A stretch of DNA of 44,879 bases. It comes from Myxococcales bacterium (lineage in GTDB: Bacteria; Myxococcota_A; UBA9042; UBA3505). This document shows positions 33,323 through 41,874 of the stretch, in pieces. Location: assembly GCA_002728755.1 (NCBI GenBank), contig PBVT01000011.1:15318-60196 (forward strand), written 5' to 3'. Within the stretch, counting starts at the first letter, position 1. Every line of letters begins with the position of its first letter. The translations under genes and the position numbers were made by a program. A model generated the notes under the pieces. That model worked only from the letters and a program-made list of their open reading frames with translations, searched no databases and was not told where the DNA came from.

Positions 33323-34635
33323 AATTTCGTATCGTCGGTAATCAACAGCCCGTCACAGGCCATATACGTATGCCTGGAGACAAATCTATTGCCCATAGGG
33401 GAGCACTCTTCAGTGTCCTGGCGAAGGGGGACACGACCCTCCATAATTTCCCAACCGGGATCGACAATCTCACAACCCTTGCAATGGTGGAATCTCTCGG
33501 GGTGAATCTTCTTCCACAGCCCAACGGACAGCTCGTATTGCAAAGCCCCGGCTCGGGCCGGCTACAACCGCTCGTACGGGTCTTCGACTGCCTTAATAGT
33601 GGCACCACAGCCCGAATCCTTGCTGGGCTTCTAGCCGGTCAACAACAAGAAGGGATGATCGTCGGTGATGCCTCCTTATCAATTCGGCCCATGGACCGGG
33701 TCGCAAAGCCTTTACGAGAACTGGGAGCCCGCGTACGCGCAGAAGGCCGTGATGGCACCCTGCCCCTCCGCACGTATATGGCAGATCTAACCGGTGCTAC
33801 CGTCCGCCTGGATGTCGCCAGCGCACAGGTTAAAACCGCCGTTTTATTGGCTGGACTCGGCGCCACTGGAGTGACACGCGTCACGGAACCGGGTCAATCA
33901 CGGGATCATAGTGAACGCATGCTACGCGAGATGGGTGCTCCGATCCGATTTGGGCCGGGGTATGCCGAGGTTACCGGTCCGTTCCATGCTTACCGACCAT
34001 TGAATCTTCGGATTCCAGGTGATCCCTCGTCGGCGGCGTTTTTTGCCGTACTCGCCGTCTTACAACCGGGTAGCGACTTGTTTATTGAGAATATCCTCCT
34101 TAGCCCAACTCGAGCTGGATTTCTAAGAGTCCTCGAGCGAATGGGTGCGCAGATCGAAGTTCGAAACGCACGCACACAATCGGGGGAGCAGGTTGGTGAT
34201 ATCCGAGTTCAAGGCTCCAAACTCAACGCCACTGAGATTACGCCGGATGAGATACCAGGCCTCATCGACGAATTGCCGATCCTCGCTGTAGCCATGTCTC
34301 TTGCCGATGGAACGAGCGCGGTACACGGCGCAAAAGAACTACGATACAAGGAAAGCGACCGCATTAAATCGGTCGTACAGGGCTTACGAGACTTCGGTGT
34401 AAAAGCGAACGAAGCGAGCGATGGTTATATAATCGAAGGAACCGATAGTCTTCGATCCGCCGAACCCAATCCACATAAAGATCACCGGCTGGTGATGGCC
34501 TTCACAATTGCGGCATCCATCGCTCGGGGTGCCAGCCTTATCCAACACGCAGACACCTCAGCTATCTCGTTTCCAGATTTCCAGGAAGCTCTCGCGAATC
34601 TCGGTGTATCGATTCGAATCTATCAGGGCAATTAG
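33319..34635 (+). CDS. aroA: 3-phosphoshikimate 1-carboxyvinyltransferase (EPSP synthase)
   Basis: Sixth enzyme of the shikimate pathway: joins phosphoenolpyruvate to shikimate-3-phosphate. Motifs: GDKSIAHRG, CLNSGTTARILAG, SIRPMDRVAKPLREL, SAQVKTAVLLAG, TEPGQSRDHSERML, LRYKESDRIKSV and HKDHRLVMAF. 438 residues, complete. GTG 33319 overlaps the tyrA-like stop (GTGA). The motifs GDKS, SAQVK and RDHSE resemble the Class II EPSP synthase pattern, with SPTR where NPTR is usual. Its 3' end overlaps the convergent gene by four bases. Confidence 0.96.
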   Translation: MKFRIVGNQQPVTGHIRMPGDKSIAHRGALFSVLAKGDTTLHNFPTGIDNLTTLAMVESLGVNLLPQPNGQLVLQSPGSGRLQPLVRVFDCLNSGTTARILAGLLAGQQQEGMIVGDASLSIRPMDRVAKPLRELGARVRAEGRDGTLPLRTYMADLTGATVRLDVASAQVKTAVLLAGLGATGVTRVTEPGQSRDHSERMLREMGAPIRFGPGYAEVTGPFHAYRPLNLRIPGDPSSAAFFAVLAVLQPGSDLFIENILLSPTRAGFLRVLERMGAQIEVRNARTQSGEQVGDIRVQGSKLNATEITPDEIPGLIDELPILAVAMSLADGTSAVHGAKELRYKESDRIKSVVQGLRDFGVKANEASDGYIIEGTDSLRSAEPNPHKDHRLVMAFTIAASIARGASLIQHADTSAISFPDFQEALANLGVSIRIYQGN

Positions 34636-36068
34636 GCACTATTCGCCTGGTCGATTTCTTCCGCTCCAGTCTCCAACAGGTTCTCTCGGACCATGGCCGA
34701 GATGTCACCAGTACCCGCCTCCGATATGATCCGTTTGGCGGCAGCTCTTCGTTGTACAGCGCTCTGCGCGCCCTCGAGATCTTCCTGCGCCTTAAAAGCA
34801 GACCGTAGATCCTCAAACGCCTTCTTCGCCAATTCGATATCGGACAATTCATCGTCAGGATCGACCTCAGCCACCTCCTCGTGATCTACCATCTTTTCCT
34901 GTCGTAGAGCCTGTGCCGCCTTCAAGTCTTTACGCCGACGATCCAATTGGATGAATTTCGCATAATCCTCACCAGTCCATCCCACGCGGGCCAATGCGAT
35001 CTGCTTACCGACAATCGCCCCGATGAGCAGTAACCCTAGAACCATAAGCACAGCATATCCCAGGCTAAGCCCACTCCCGAGCCCAATAAACATACCACCC
35101 ACGGCCAGACAGGCGATCCATTGGAGTTGGCTTGAATTCACTTCTGCCAGAGATTGTTCCCAATCGTCTGCTTCATAACCTTCCCCCCCATACCCATCGG
35201 GAAGCATAGAGCCATCGCGTAATTGAAGTAACTCCTGGAATTTCTGACGCCCAACGAGCCAACGGGCTTCAAACAAACGAATACGTAAGGCAGCGGCCAC
35301 TTCCTGCATTACCTGGCCATACGCCGGTTTTCGATATTTCAGGATAATCTCGTTGGTTTTTTCAAGGATCCGGGTCAGGGATTTCACATAATTCTGGGCT
35401 GGTTTTGCAAAACGGCCGAGTCGGGGCGGCTCCGCGGCAATAACCTCTAATTCGGAACCACTGGCACCGGGTCGGAAAGACACCCCCTTACCAAGCTTTC
35501 GATTCAAGATCTCCGCCATCTGCGGACCAAGACCGGCTTCTATAATCCGGGGATGGAATCGGAGATCTTTAAAGAAAACGCCTTCGTTATCGTACATACG
35601 GAGGAATTGGACCGCCCTACGAAAGCGCTCATGGTAGATAACACCGGTGTTCTGATAGATGGAGATTAAGGTATCCGAAGTAGCCTTATTCTCCTCAACA
35701 ATCGCCTGGGCAAAACTCCATGCCGCGTACCCCGGGTACAGATGAGCACATTCATGGGCCGGGAACGAGCGGCGCCATTGTTGTACTTCCTGTTTCAACA
35801 ACACCTCGTCACTACCTCGGGGCAGATAGGTCGCAATGAAGCGTTTCCAACGCTCCAGTAATTTGTCTACGTCGGCGTCAGCGTTACCCCCAGTGCCCGT
35901 GGGTTCCATCGCGTCCGAGCCGTCTACATCAAGGGACTCTGCGTCATTCTCAATTTTGTATTCGCCCATACAGGTGCGCGAACAGAAAAACAGATCTTCT
36001 AACGAAACACCTTGATGCACAGGCTGCGCTTTTTCACACCAAACACAAATCATTCCAGCTAATCCCAT
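34632..36068 (-). CDS. Zinc-finger (TRASH-like) membrane protein of unknown function
   Basis: About 478 residues from ATG 36068. The N-terminus has a zinc finger C8-x2-C11 ... C29-x3-C33, the second half being FCSRTCMGEY, the form seen in TRASH/MYM-type fingers. A Gly/Asp-rich linker follows, then a long helical region (WKRFIATYLPRGSDE, FAQAIVEENKATSD, YHERFRRAVQFLRMYD). Two TMs (LQWIACLAVGGMFIGLGSG, YAVLMVLGLLLIGAIVG) near residue 350, then a charged coiled-coil-like C-terminus. No known family. GTG 36071 and ATG 36053 are alternatives; ATG 36068 overlaps the stop of a small upstream ORF (TGATG). Confidence 0.75.
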   Translation of the reverse strand: MGLAGMICVWCEKAQPVHQGVSLEDLFFCSRTCMGEYKIENDAESLDVDGSDAMEPTGTGGNADADVDKLLERWKRFIATYLPRGSDEVLLKQEVQQWRRSFPAHECAHLYPGYAAWSFAQAIVEENKATSDTLISIYQNTGVIYHERFRRAVQFLRMYDNEGVFFKDLRFHPRIIEAGLGPQMAEILNRKLGKGVSFRPGASGSELEVIAAEPPRLGRFAKPAQNYVKSLTRILEKTNEIILKYRKPAYGQVMQEVAAALRIRLFEARWLVGRQKFQELLQLRDGSMLPDGYGGEGYEADDWEQSLAEVNSSQLQWIACLAVGGMFIGLGSGLSLGYAVLMVLGLLLIGAIVGKQIALARVGWTGEDYAKFIQLDRRRKDLKAAQALRQEKMVDHEEVAEVDPDDELSDIELAKKAFEDLRSAFKAQEDLEGAQSAVQRRAAAKRIISEAGTGDISAMVRENLLETGAEEIDQANSA

Positions 36069-36211
36069 CACTGAGACCAGAAGTCTACGTCCTCTATGCC
36101 CACGTAGATTTTACCATGGTTCGCCGACTTTGTGGAAACCCTTTCTAAACGAACGCCTGTGCCCGCTTTTACTCGAGCCGGATGCCTTATAATGCGGCCC
36201 GTATCGCCCAT
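36068..36211 (-). CDS. Possible 47-residue protein coupled to the zinc-finger gene
   Basis: ATG 36211 to TGA 36068, overlapping the 3' end of kynA by 25 bases and ending in TGATG with the ATG of the next gene, an arrangement typical of translational coupling. The peptide has protein-like composition (basic start, then GTGVRLERV, HGKIYVGIEDVDFWSQ). No Shine-Dalgarno site precedes the ATG. A 10-base hairpin (36081-36090 with 36102-36111) lies inside it and could instead be a kynA transcript end, so coding status is open. Confidence 0.3.
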   Translation of the reverse strand: MGDTGRIIRHPARVKAGTGVRLERVSTKSANHGKIYVGIEDVDFWSQ

Positions 36212-36969
36212 AGATCGGGGAAAACCGAACGGAATAGAGTCCGTCGAAGATACTCTGCACCATCTGAGCCACCGGTACCGATCTTTGTTCCGATCGTTCG
36301 TTCGACCATCTTCACATGACGGTACCGCCATTCCTGAAGGCCTTCATCCAGATCCACCATCCGTTCACAGATCTGCGCTACACCCGGTCGGTTTTTGTAA
36401 ACATCGATGAGAATCTTCTGCAGTCCTTTGGACGGGACAGCCACCTGACTTTTGTCACGGTCCAAAACCTCGTCTGGGATCGTATATCCCAACCGTCCGA
36501 GATAGCTGATAAACGAATCATAGATGGAAGGATTACGCAGGCCCGCTTCCAGGCGTTCCCGCCACGCACTGCCCTCCTCATAGTTTTTCAACTTGGACGA
36601 ATCGCGATGACCCAGAAGGAACTCCAGTTCGCGGAACTGTGCACTCTGAAAACCGCTGGCCTTATCCAGTCGAGCACGGAAGGACAAAAACGACAACGGA
36701 GTCATTGTCTCTAGAATATCGACCTGGCCAACAAGCGTCTTAAAGATCGTGAGGATCCGTTTCAAGCTGTGCAGCGAGCCATATACATCATCTGCATCGA
36801 TCTTTTCCTGCAGGCCATTCATCTCGTGAAGCACCTGCTTGAACCATAGCTCGTAGACCTGATGAATGACGATAAACAACATCTCGTCGTGCTCCGGCCC
36901 GTCGGATAGGGGCTTTTGAAGCTCCAAAAGCTCGTCGACCTGCAGATAGCGGTTGTAGGTGACCGACAC
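36187..36969 (-). CDS. kynA: Tryptophan 2,3-dioxygenase
   Basis: Heme enzyme that opens the indole ring of tryptophan to N-formylkynurenine, the first step of the kynurenine pathway. Motifs: YNRYLQVDELLELQKPLS, HDEMLFIVIHQVYELWFK with F32 and H36 in the substrate pocket, SGFQSAQFRELEFLLG with R113 for the carboxylate, EWRYRHVKMVERTIG with the heme-ligand H218, and GTGGSDGAEYL. 260 residues is normal. The start is GTG 36969 with GAGG (36977-36980) seven bases before it. Divergent from the operon that encodes kynB and downstream aminomuconate enzymes. Confidence 0.95.
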   Translation of the reverse strand: MSVTYNRYLQVDELLELQKPLSDGPEHDEMLFIVIHQVYELWFKQVLHEMNGLQEKIDADDVYGSLHSLKRILTIFKTLVGQVDILETMTPLSFLSFRARLDKASGFQSAQFRELEFLLGHRDSSKLKNYEEGSAWRERLEAGLRNPSIYDSFISYLGRLGYTIPDEVLDRDKSQVAVPSKGLQKILIDVYKNRPGVAQICERMVDLDEGLQEWRYRHVKMVERTIGTKIGTGGSDGAEYLRRTLFRSVFPDLWAIRAAL

Positions 36970-36997
36970 GGTTGTTCCTCGCTCTAAAAACGGAAGA

Positions 36998-37026
36998 GAC
37001 CGTACAGGAGTACCCCGCGTACGGTC
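36998..37026. promoter_or_regulatory. Candidate operator: perfect 8-bp inverted repeat between kynA and the catabolic operon
   Basis: GACCGTAC (36998-37005) and GTACGGTC (37019-37026) are separated by 13 bases, so the half-site centres are 21 bases, two helical turns, apart, as expected for a dimeric regulator on one face of the DNA. On the minus strand it overlaps a candidate kynA promoter: TTGACC (37028-37023) and TACGGT (37004-36999), 18 bases apart. A second small hairpin, AGCCC/GGGCT, lies at 37062-37079. No regulator gene is in the window. Confidence 0.45.
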
Positions 37027-37146
37027 AATGGGTTCCTGGGAAGGCAGGTATCATTTATTACAGCCCGTGTTTCTGGGCTTGCAGCTGGCCGTTACGATGC
37101 GTTATGGAAAGACCTCACTGCGGCTCTACGGAAGGAGAGGCCCGCC

Positions 37147-38373
37147 ATGCAATACAATATATTCTTCTCCATCAGCCAAACACCTGTGGACGGATTCATG
37201 CCGTCCGAGTCGGAGATGTTCGGTAATTTCTTCGAGCAGGTAGAGGCAGCGGATGCCCTCGGATACGATGTTGGATGGATTGCTGAATCCCATCTATCCA
37301 GTGAAATTCAGAAAACCAATCGGCAGCCGGTCATCCCGCATTGGAAGGGAGAAGTCGGGCTAAACGTCGACTTTCTACAGCTCGCACATCAAGTCTATCA
37401 GCGTACCCATCGAATCGAAGTTGGTTCTGCCATCATGAACATACTCTGCATGGGTGGCCCTGTTACCCACGCCGAGCGCGTCGCCGCCTTCTGCGGACTT
37501 CACGGACTCAACCCCGAAGAAAAACGACGTATTCATGTAGGATTCGCTGCCGGGCGTTTCGACTTCATGAACCGAGCGACAGGTGTGGTTCCCCGTACCC
37601 CCGCAGAGATCGCTGCAGGACGGGTCTTCAAGAATAAGGTGTTCAGTGAAGCCGCCGAGATCTTTTTGCGCCTACTAAAGGGGCAGACCCTGTCCAGCGG
37701 CGACATCCCATCGCGAAGCTTTTCACGCGGAGATTTCCGAAGTGATGAAGACTGGCAACGTGTACAGACCGCGGCAGAGAGTACTGCAGACGAGATCACG
37801 ATCCCCAACCAATGGAATTTTGAACAACTGAAGATCATCCCGCAGGAATGGCGCCGGGACCTTCTGCAACTGGTAATTGGCAGCCACGATCCACGCCAAC
37901 AGGAGGTCGTAAACGAGCTTCTTCCGGTTCAGGTCTTCAATCTGTCTATAACACGGGCCGATGTCATCGAAGCCACACATGAGCGCATGCGAAACGCCTA
38001 CCATCCAGATGGTGGCCCATGGCATCGAAGTTATATGCCCCGCACGGTCATGGTCTTCGTGAACGAACAAGAGGGGTGTAGCGCTAGTGAACGTTCGAGC
38101 CGCGCCCATCAAGAAGCGGAAAAGGCCCTATCAGCGTATTGGACCGCTCTTGAGGGGACATTAGACACGGAGAAGGTAAAGAAGGCTGCCAATAACGCCA
38201 TCATAGGGAATGCCTCTGAGGTTGCCGACCAGATCGTAGAACGCTTCCATCCCGACGACCGGCTTATGCTATGGTTCGACTTCTTCAATCATGATAGCGC
38301 CCGCGTCATTGAGAATATGACCACCTTCAAAACCAAGGTCGAGCCTATGGTTCGAGAACGGTTACAGAAATGA
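37147..38373 (+). CDS. Luciferase-like (LLM) flavin-dependent oxidoreductase
   Basis: 408 residues with the TIM-barrel pattern of bacterial-luciferase-like monooxygenases: EAADALGYDVGWIAESHL, IEVGSAIMNILCMGGPVTHAERVA, RIHVGFAAGRFDFMNRATG, and a C-terminal NASEVADQIVERFHPDDRLMLWFDF. Such enzymes use reduced FMN supplied by a separate reductase. GGAG (37134-37137) precedes ATG 37147. First gene of the operon; its stop overlaps the next start (ATGA). In this position it may hydroxylate or otherwise oxidise a tryptophan metabolite, replacing FAD-dependent kynurenine 3-monooxygenase; that is inference, and no family member with this role is known to me. Confidence 0.88.
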   Translation: MQYNIFFSISQTPVDGFMPSESEMFGNFFEQVEAADALGYDVGWIAESHLSSEIQKTNRQPVIPHWKGEVGLNVDFLQLAHQVYQRTHRIEVGSAIMNILCMGGPVTHAERVAAFCGLHGLNPEEKRRIHVGFAAGRFDFMNRATGVVPRTPAEIAAGRVFKNKVFSEAAEIFLRLLKGQTLSSGDIPSRSFSRGDFRSDEDWQRVQTAAESTADEITIPNQWNFEQLKIIPQEWRRDLLQLVIGSHDPRQQEVVNELLPVQVFNLSITRADVIEATHERMRNAYHPDGGPWHRSYMPRTVMVFVNEQEGCSASERSSRAHQEAEKALSAYWTALEGTLDTEKVKKAANNAIIGNASEVADQIVERFHPDDRLMLWFDFFNHDSARVIENMTTFKTKVEPMVRERLQK

Positions 38374-39515
38374 CCAAACTAAAGGGACCATCTTCCGTTT
38401 CGGGAACCCGACCTGGGAGCACGATATACCCAGAGAGCCCCCTTGGCTCCAAGGTTCCAGGTATTGCTACCGGCCGGGACGTCGAGTGGGAGCCTCTGGT
38501 GGACTACCGCCGAAACGGCGTAAGCGAGAACACCATTCATGGGGCCGTAGCCTGGGCCAGTGGAGACTCGATCGTTCATTCCTTCGGGGGTAACGTTCTC
38601 TGTTATGGGCGTAGCATGATGAAGCCCATTACCATGAAGGTCTTCGCCGACGATCTTGCCGATGTGTTGACCTGGGAACAGAAAGCCGTCTCACTCGCCA
38701 GCCATAATGGTGACACCGAACATATCCGAGCCGCTCAATCGATTCTTACAGAATCGGAATGGGGTCTTATGCAGACTCCACTCGACGTACCCCTCATTCA
38801 ATTCGGCCGCCAGGTTCGTAGAGCACGCCGCTGGTACCATTGCTGTTCCGGTGAGCACGCGGCGATCCTTCGTGGCTGCCATATTCGAGGTTGGAACCGG
38901 GCCGGTTACACCCTCCCCCAGCATGAGTTCTTCCAGGACTTTCTGGCCGTGATTCGCTCCTACCTGGGTGAAGATTGGGAGCCATTGCGCGTATCCAAGG
39001 ATGGGTGCGGTCTACCTACGGTCTCCAATACAGTCTCCGAGCTCGCCAAGCTGTTCGCGGGACTCGCCATGGAGAAAGATAAGGATTGGATCTGGGAGGC
39101 AATGATTCGTAATCCAGATCTCGTGGGCGGCTTCAACCGACTGGACAGTACTATCCTCAAATCGGGTAACGGACAGGTCATTGCAAAGGAAGGGGCAGAC
39201 GGTCTTCTCGGACTCGGCATCCTACACCCCGACTTTCCCAACGGGCTTGGTGTTGTGATCAAGATCGCACACGGATGGAATGATCAGGCCACATGGTACG
39301 TAGCGCGTTCGATCCTTGGAGTCCTGGGTTTCGAATTGCGTAACCCCTACCCCTTACACCGGCAAAAAGCCTTTGTCGTACCGGGCGTCGTACCCCCACC
39401 CTACGTAGACCGTCTCGACGACGTTCCCACCTGGGATGAATGGGATCCTGACCAGGACCGCTGGTATTACGACTGGAAAACCCACCGGGACGAACCACCG
39501 GGAGGTCGACCTTGA
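38370..39515 (+). CDS. Asparaginase-II-like (rhizobial AnsA-type) hydrolase with altered active site
   Basis: 381 residues of the asparaginase_II family (rhizobial type, unrelated to E. coli AnsB). Family motifs: YRRNGVSENTIHGAVAWA, YGRSMMKPITMK (R81, S82, K85), SLASHNGDTEHIRA, CCSGEHAAILRG (C159, E162, H163), DGCGLPTVSN (C213) and AKEGADGLLG (K273). In characterised rhizobial asparaginases the motif is CSGKH, with Lys taking part in the zinc/active site; here it is Glu, so asparagine may not be the substrate. Sits inside the tryptophan operon with overlapping ends (ATGA before, TTGA after), so it probably acts on an amide- or amine-bearing intermediate. Family is sure; reaction unknown. Confidence 0.8.
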   Translation: MTKLKGPSSVSGTRPGSTIYPESPLGSKVPGIATGRDVEWEPLVDYRRNGVSENTIHGAVAWASGDSIVHSFGGNVLCYGRSMMKPITMKVFADDLADVLTWEQKAVSLASHNGDTEHIRAAQSILTESEWGLMQTPLDVPLIQFGRQVRRARRWYHCCSGEHAAILRGCHIRGWNRAGYTLPQHEFFQDFLAVIRSYLGEDWEPLRVSKDGCGLPTVSNTVSELAKLFAGLAMEKDKDWIWEAMIRNPDLVGGFNRLDSTILKSGNGQVIAKEGADGLLGLGILHPDFPNGLGVVIKIAHGWNDQATWYVARSILGVLGFELRNPYPLHRQKAFVVPGVVPPPYVDRLDDVPTWDEWDPDQDRWYYDWKTHRDEPPGGRP

Positions 39516-40966
39516 GCGCGACACTAACCAATTGGATCGGCGGACAAAAACAGGCGGCATCCGCAGGAAAGACCCTGGACAATATCTGCCCGGCGACAAA
39601 TACCTGTATCTCCACGATCCCGCGAAGCGGTGCGGTCGATATTGATAACGCAGTAGCCGCGGCCCGAAAAGCCTTAAAGGGCCCATGGAGAACCTCCACG
39701 GCGGCCGAACGTGCCGGATACCTGGAGACCATCGCCAATACCATTGAAGCTCGTCTGGAAGAGTTCGCACAGGCCGAATCTCGAGACACAGGCAAACCTG
39801 TTGCCCTCGCCAAGAGCGTCGATATTCCCCGGGCCATCGCAAACTTCCGCTTCTTCGCGGGTGCTATACGACATGACGAAACCGGCTGCCATAGCATGCC
39901 AGACGCCATCAACTATACGGTTCGAAAGCCCGTCGGAATCGTGGGACTTATTACCCCCTGGAACCTTCCGCTCTACCTCCTGACCTGGAAGACAGCTCCT
40001 GCTCTGGCCATGGGTAATACCATTATCGCCAAGCCCAGTGAGCTCACCCCCACGACCGCCACTCTATTGGCGGAAGTTATCCATGAGGCCGGTGTCCCCG
40101 CGGGCGTGTTTAATCTGGTTCATGGCCTGGGACAAGAAGCCGGCCAGGCGATCGTGGGCCACCCTGCGATTCGCGGTGTTTCCTTTACAGGCGGCACCAC
40201 CACAGGAGCCCATGTGGCTGCGTCTGCCGCGCCACACTTCAAGAAATTGAGCCTGGAGCTCGGTGGAAAAAACGCTACGCTGGTTTTTGATGATTGTGAT
40301 CTGGACAAGGCGGTTAGCGGAGCCCTCCGCGCGGCCTTCGCCAACCAGGGACAAATCTGTCTCTGTGGTTCACGCATTCTGGTCCAGGAGGGAATCTACG
40401 ACGCCTTTGTAGAGCGGTTTACCAATCAGGCGAAGGGACTCACGGTCGGGGATCCAACGGCTGCGTCCACCAATATTGGAGCGGTGATCTCGCAGGCGCA
40501 CCGTGACAAAGTAGAACAATATGTTGCTGTTGCCAGGGAAGAAGGTGGGACCGTCGTTGCGGGAGGAAAACGCCCAACACTCAACGGACCGTTCGCGGAT
40601 GGCGCCTTCTTTGAACCCACCGTGATCACCGATGTGGACGAAACCTGCCGAATCACACAAGAGGAAGTCTTCGGGCCATTGGTAACGATTCAACGTTTCT
40701 CCAACGCAGACGACGCCGTGCGAATTGCCAACACGGTTCGATATGGTCTGAGCGCCTCGGTATGGACCGGAAACCTCGACACCGCCCATAAGGTAAGCGC
40801 TCGGTTGGATACGGGCATGGTCTGGGTGAACACCTGGCTACACCGCGATCTTCGCGTCCCCTTTGGTGGCGTCAAAGACAGTGGCGTAGGACGAGAGGGA
40901 GGAACCTGGTCGTTGGAGTTCTTTAGTGAAGCACAGAACATCTGTGTCTACCTGGGAGACAATTGA
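39512..40966 (+). CDS. 2-aminomuconate 6-semialdehyde dehydrogenase (AmnC/ALDH8-like)
   Basis: NAD-dependent aldehyde dehydrogenase, 484 residues. Catalytic residues: N151 (TPWNLPLYLLTWK), E249 (LSLELGGKN), C283 (NQGQICLCGSRI). The combination WNLPLYLLTWK, CLCGSRIL, and the tail WLHRDLRVPFGGVKDSG followed by SLEFFSEAQNICVYLG is characteristic of 2-aminomuconic and 2-hydroxymuconic semialdehyde dehydrogenases. Oxidises the aldehyde to 2-aminomuconate. Starts at TTG 39512 with GGAGGT five bases before it, overlapping the previous stop; ends in a TGATG overlap with the dioxygenase gene. The neighbours (KynA, KynB, RidA domain) favour aminomuconate over hydroxymuconate. Confidence 0.9.
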   Translation: MSATLTNWIGGQKQAASAGKTLDNICPATNTCISTIPRSGAVDIDNAVAAARKALKGPWRTSTAAERAGYLETIANTIEARLEEFAQAESRDTGKPVALAKSVDIPRAIANFRFFAGAIRHDETGCHSMPDAINYTVRKPVGIVGLITPWNLPLYLLTWKTAPALAMGNTIIAKPSELTPTTATLLAEVIHEAGVPAGVFNLVHGLGQEAGQAIVGHPAIRGVSFTGGTTTGAHVAASAAPHFKKLSLELGGKNATLVFDDCDLDKAVSGALRAAFANQGQICLCGSRILVQEGIYDAFVERFTNQAKGLTVGDPTAASTNIGAVISQAHRDKVEQYVAVAREEGGTVVAGGKRPTLNGPFADGAFFEPTVITDVDETCRITQEEVFGPLVTIQRFSNADDAVRIANTVRYGLSASVWTGNLDTAHKVSARLDTGMVWVNTWLHRDLRVPFGGVKDSGVGREGGTWSLEFFSEAQNICVYLGDN

Positions 40967-41874
40967 TGAGCGAGAAAGGACGAATTGTAGCCGCGGCACT
41001 GGCGCCGCACCCTCCGCATCTGGTGTATGCAGAAAACCCACCCCAAAATGAGCCTAGCGCGGAGTGTGGCTGGGAACAGCTTCGCTGGGGGTATGAGAAG
41101 CTCCGCCGGGACCTGGCCGACATCGAATTCGACACGATCGTAGTCCTATCACCGCACTGGCAAACCTATGTCGGCACCCATTTTCTGGGCGTACCGCATT
41201 TCAAATCCCTATCGGTCGACCCTGTCTTCCCGAACCTCTTTCGCTTTCATTACGAGATGGATGTCGACGTAGATCTTGCACGCATGATGCATGATGAGGC
41301 GGCCGACAACGGGCTTGTGGTCAAGATGATGGAGAACCCGGATTTTCGGGTCGACTATGGAACAATTGTTTCCTGCCACCTCTCGAACCCATCCTGGGAT
41401 AAACCGATCGTCGGCATCTCCTCCAACCGCTCGACTTCCTATTACAGCGTAGAAGTCATGCAGGAGCAGGCGCGAGAGCTCGGCCGGATCACACGAGAAG
41501 CCATCGAAAAGAGTGGCAAGCGGGTACTTCTACTGGCAAGCAACTCTCTTTCACACCGACACTTCACCACGGAAGCGTCCGTACCCGAAGATATGAGCCA
41601 TGAGCATATCTACAACCACCACCAGTATCTTTGGGATATGCGGGTAATCGAGATGCTCCGTTCGGGCAAAACCCAGGAGGTCGTCGACATCATGCCCGAA
41701 TTTATCGAGCAGGCTGTATCGGAGTCGGACGCTGGAAGCTTCACCTGGCTTCTCTCGGCTCTTGATTACCCCCGGTTTGAACCCGAGTTCTACGCATATG
41801 GAACCGTGATTGGTACAGGAAACGCCATCTTTGGCTGGTATCCAGACAGCGAAGAAGGAGGATCTCCACAATGA
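40966..41874 (+). CDS. Class III extradiol ring-cleavage dioxygenase, catalytic subunit (AmnB-like)
   Basis: 302 residues of the LigB superfamily, closest in pattern to the catalytic subunit of 2-aminophenol 1,6-dioxygenase. The iron triad and acid-base residue fall in family order: H15 (APHPPHLVY), H64 (VLSPHWQTYVG), E253 (VSESDAGSFTW) and H197 (SNSLSHRHF). Uses Fe(II) and O2 to open an aminophenol-type ring, giving an aminomuconic semialdehyde. The next gene encodes the matching non-catalytic subunit, so an alpha2beta2 enzyme is likely. The start overlaps the dehydrogenase stop (TGATG) and the stop overlaps the next ATG (ATGA). The substrate could be 2-aminophenol, 3-hydroxyanthranilate or a derivative. 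Confidence 0.85.
   Translation: MSEKGRIVAAALAPHPPHLVYAENPPQNEPSAECGWEQLRWGYEKLRRDLADIEFDTIVVLSPHWQTYVGTHFLGVPHFKSLSVDPVFPNLFRFHYEMDVDVDLARMMHDEAADNGLVVKMMENPDFRVDYGTIVSCHLSNPSWDKPIVGISSNRSTSYYSVEVMQEQARELGRITREAIEKSGKRVLLLASNSLSHRHFTTEASVPEDMSHEHIYNHHQYLWDMRVIEMLRSGKTQEVVDIMPEFIEQAVSESDAGSFTWLLSALDYPRFEPEFYAYGTVIGTGNAIFGWYPDSEEGGSPQ

Noticed and set aside
39259..39912. Minus-strand ORF of 217 codons over the dehydrogenase gene
   Set aside because: Shadow of the aldehyde dehydrogenase, whose motifs and overlapping operon structure are unambiguous.
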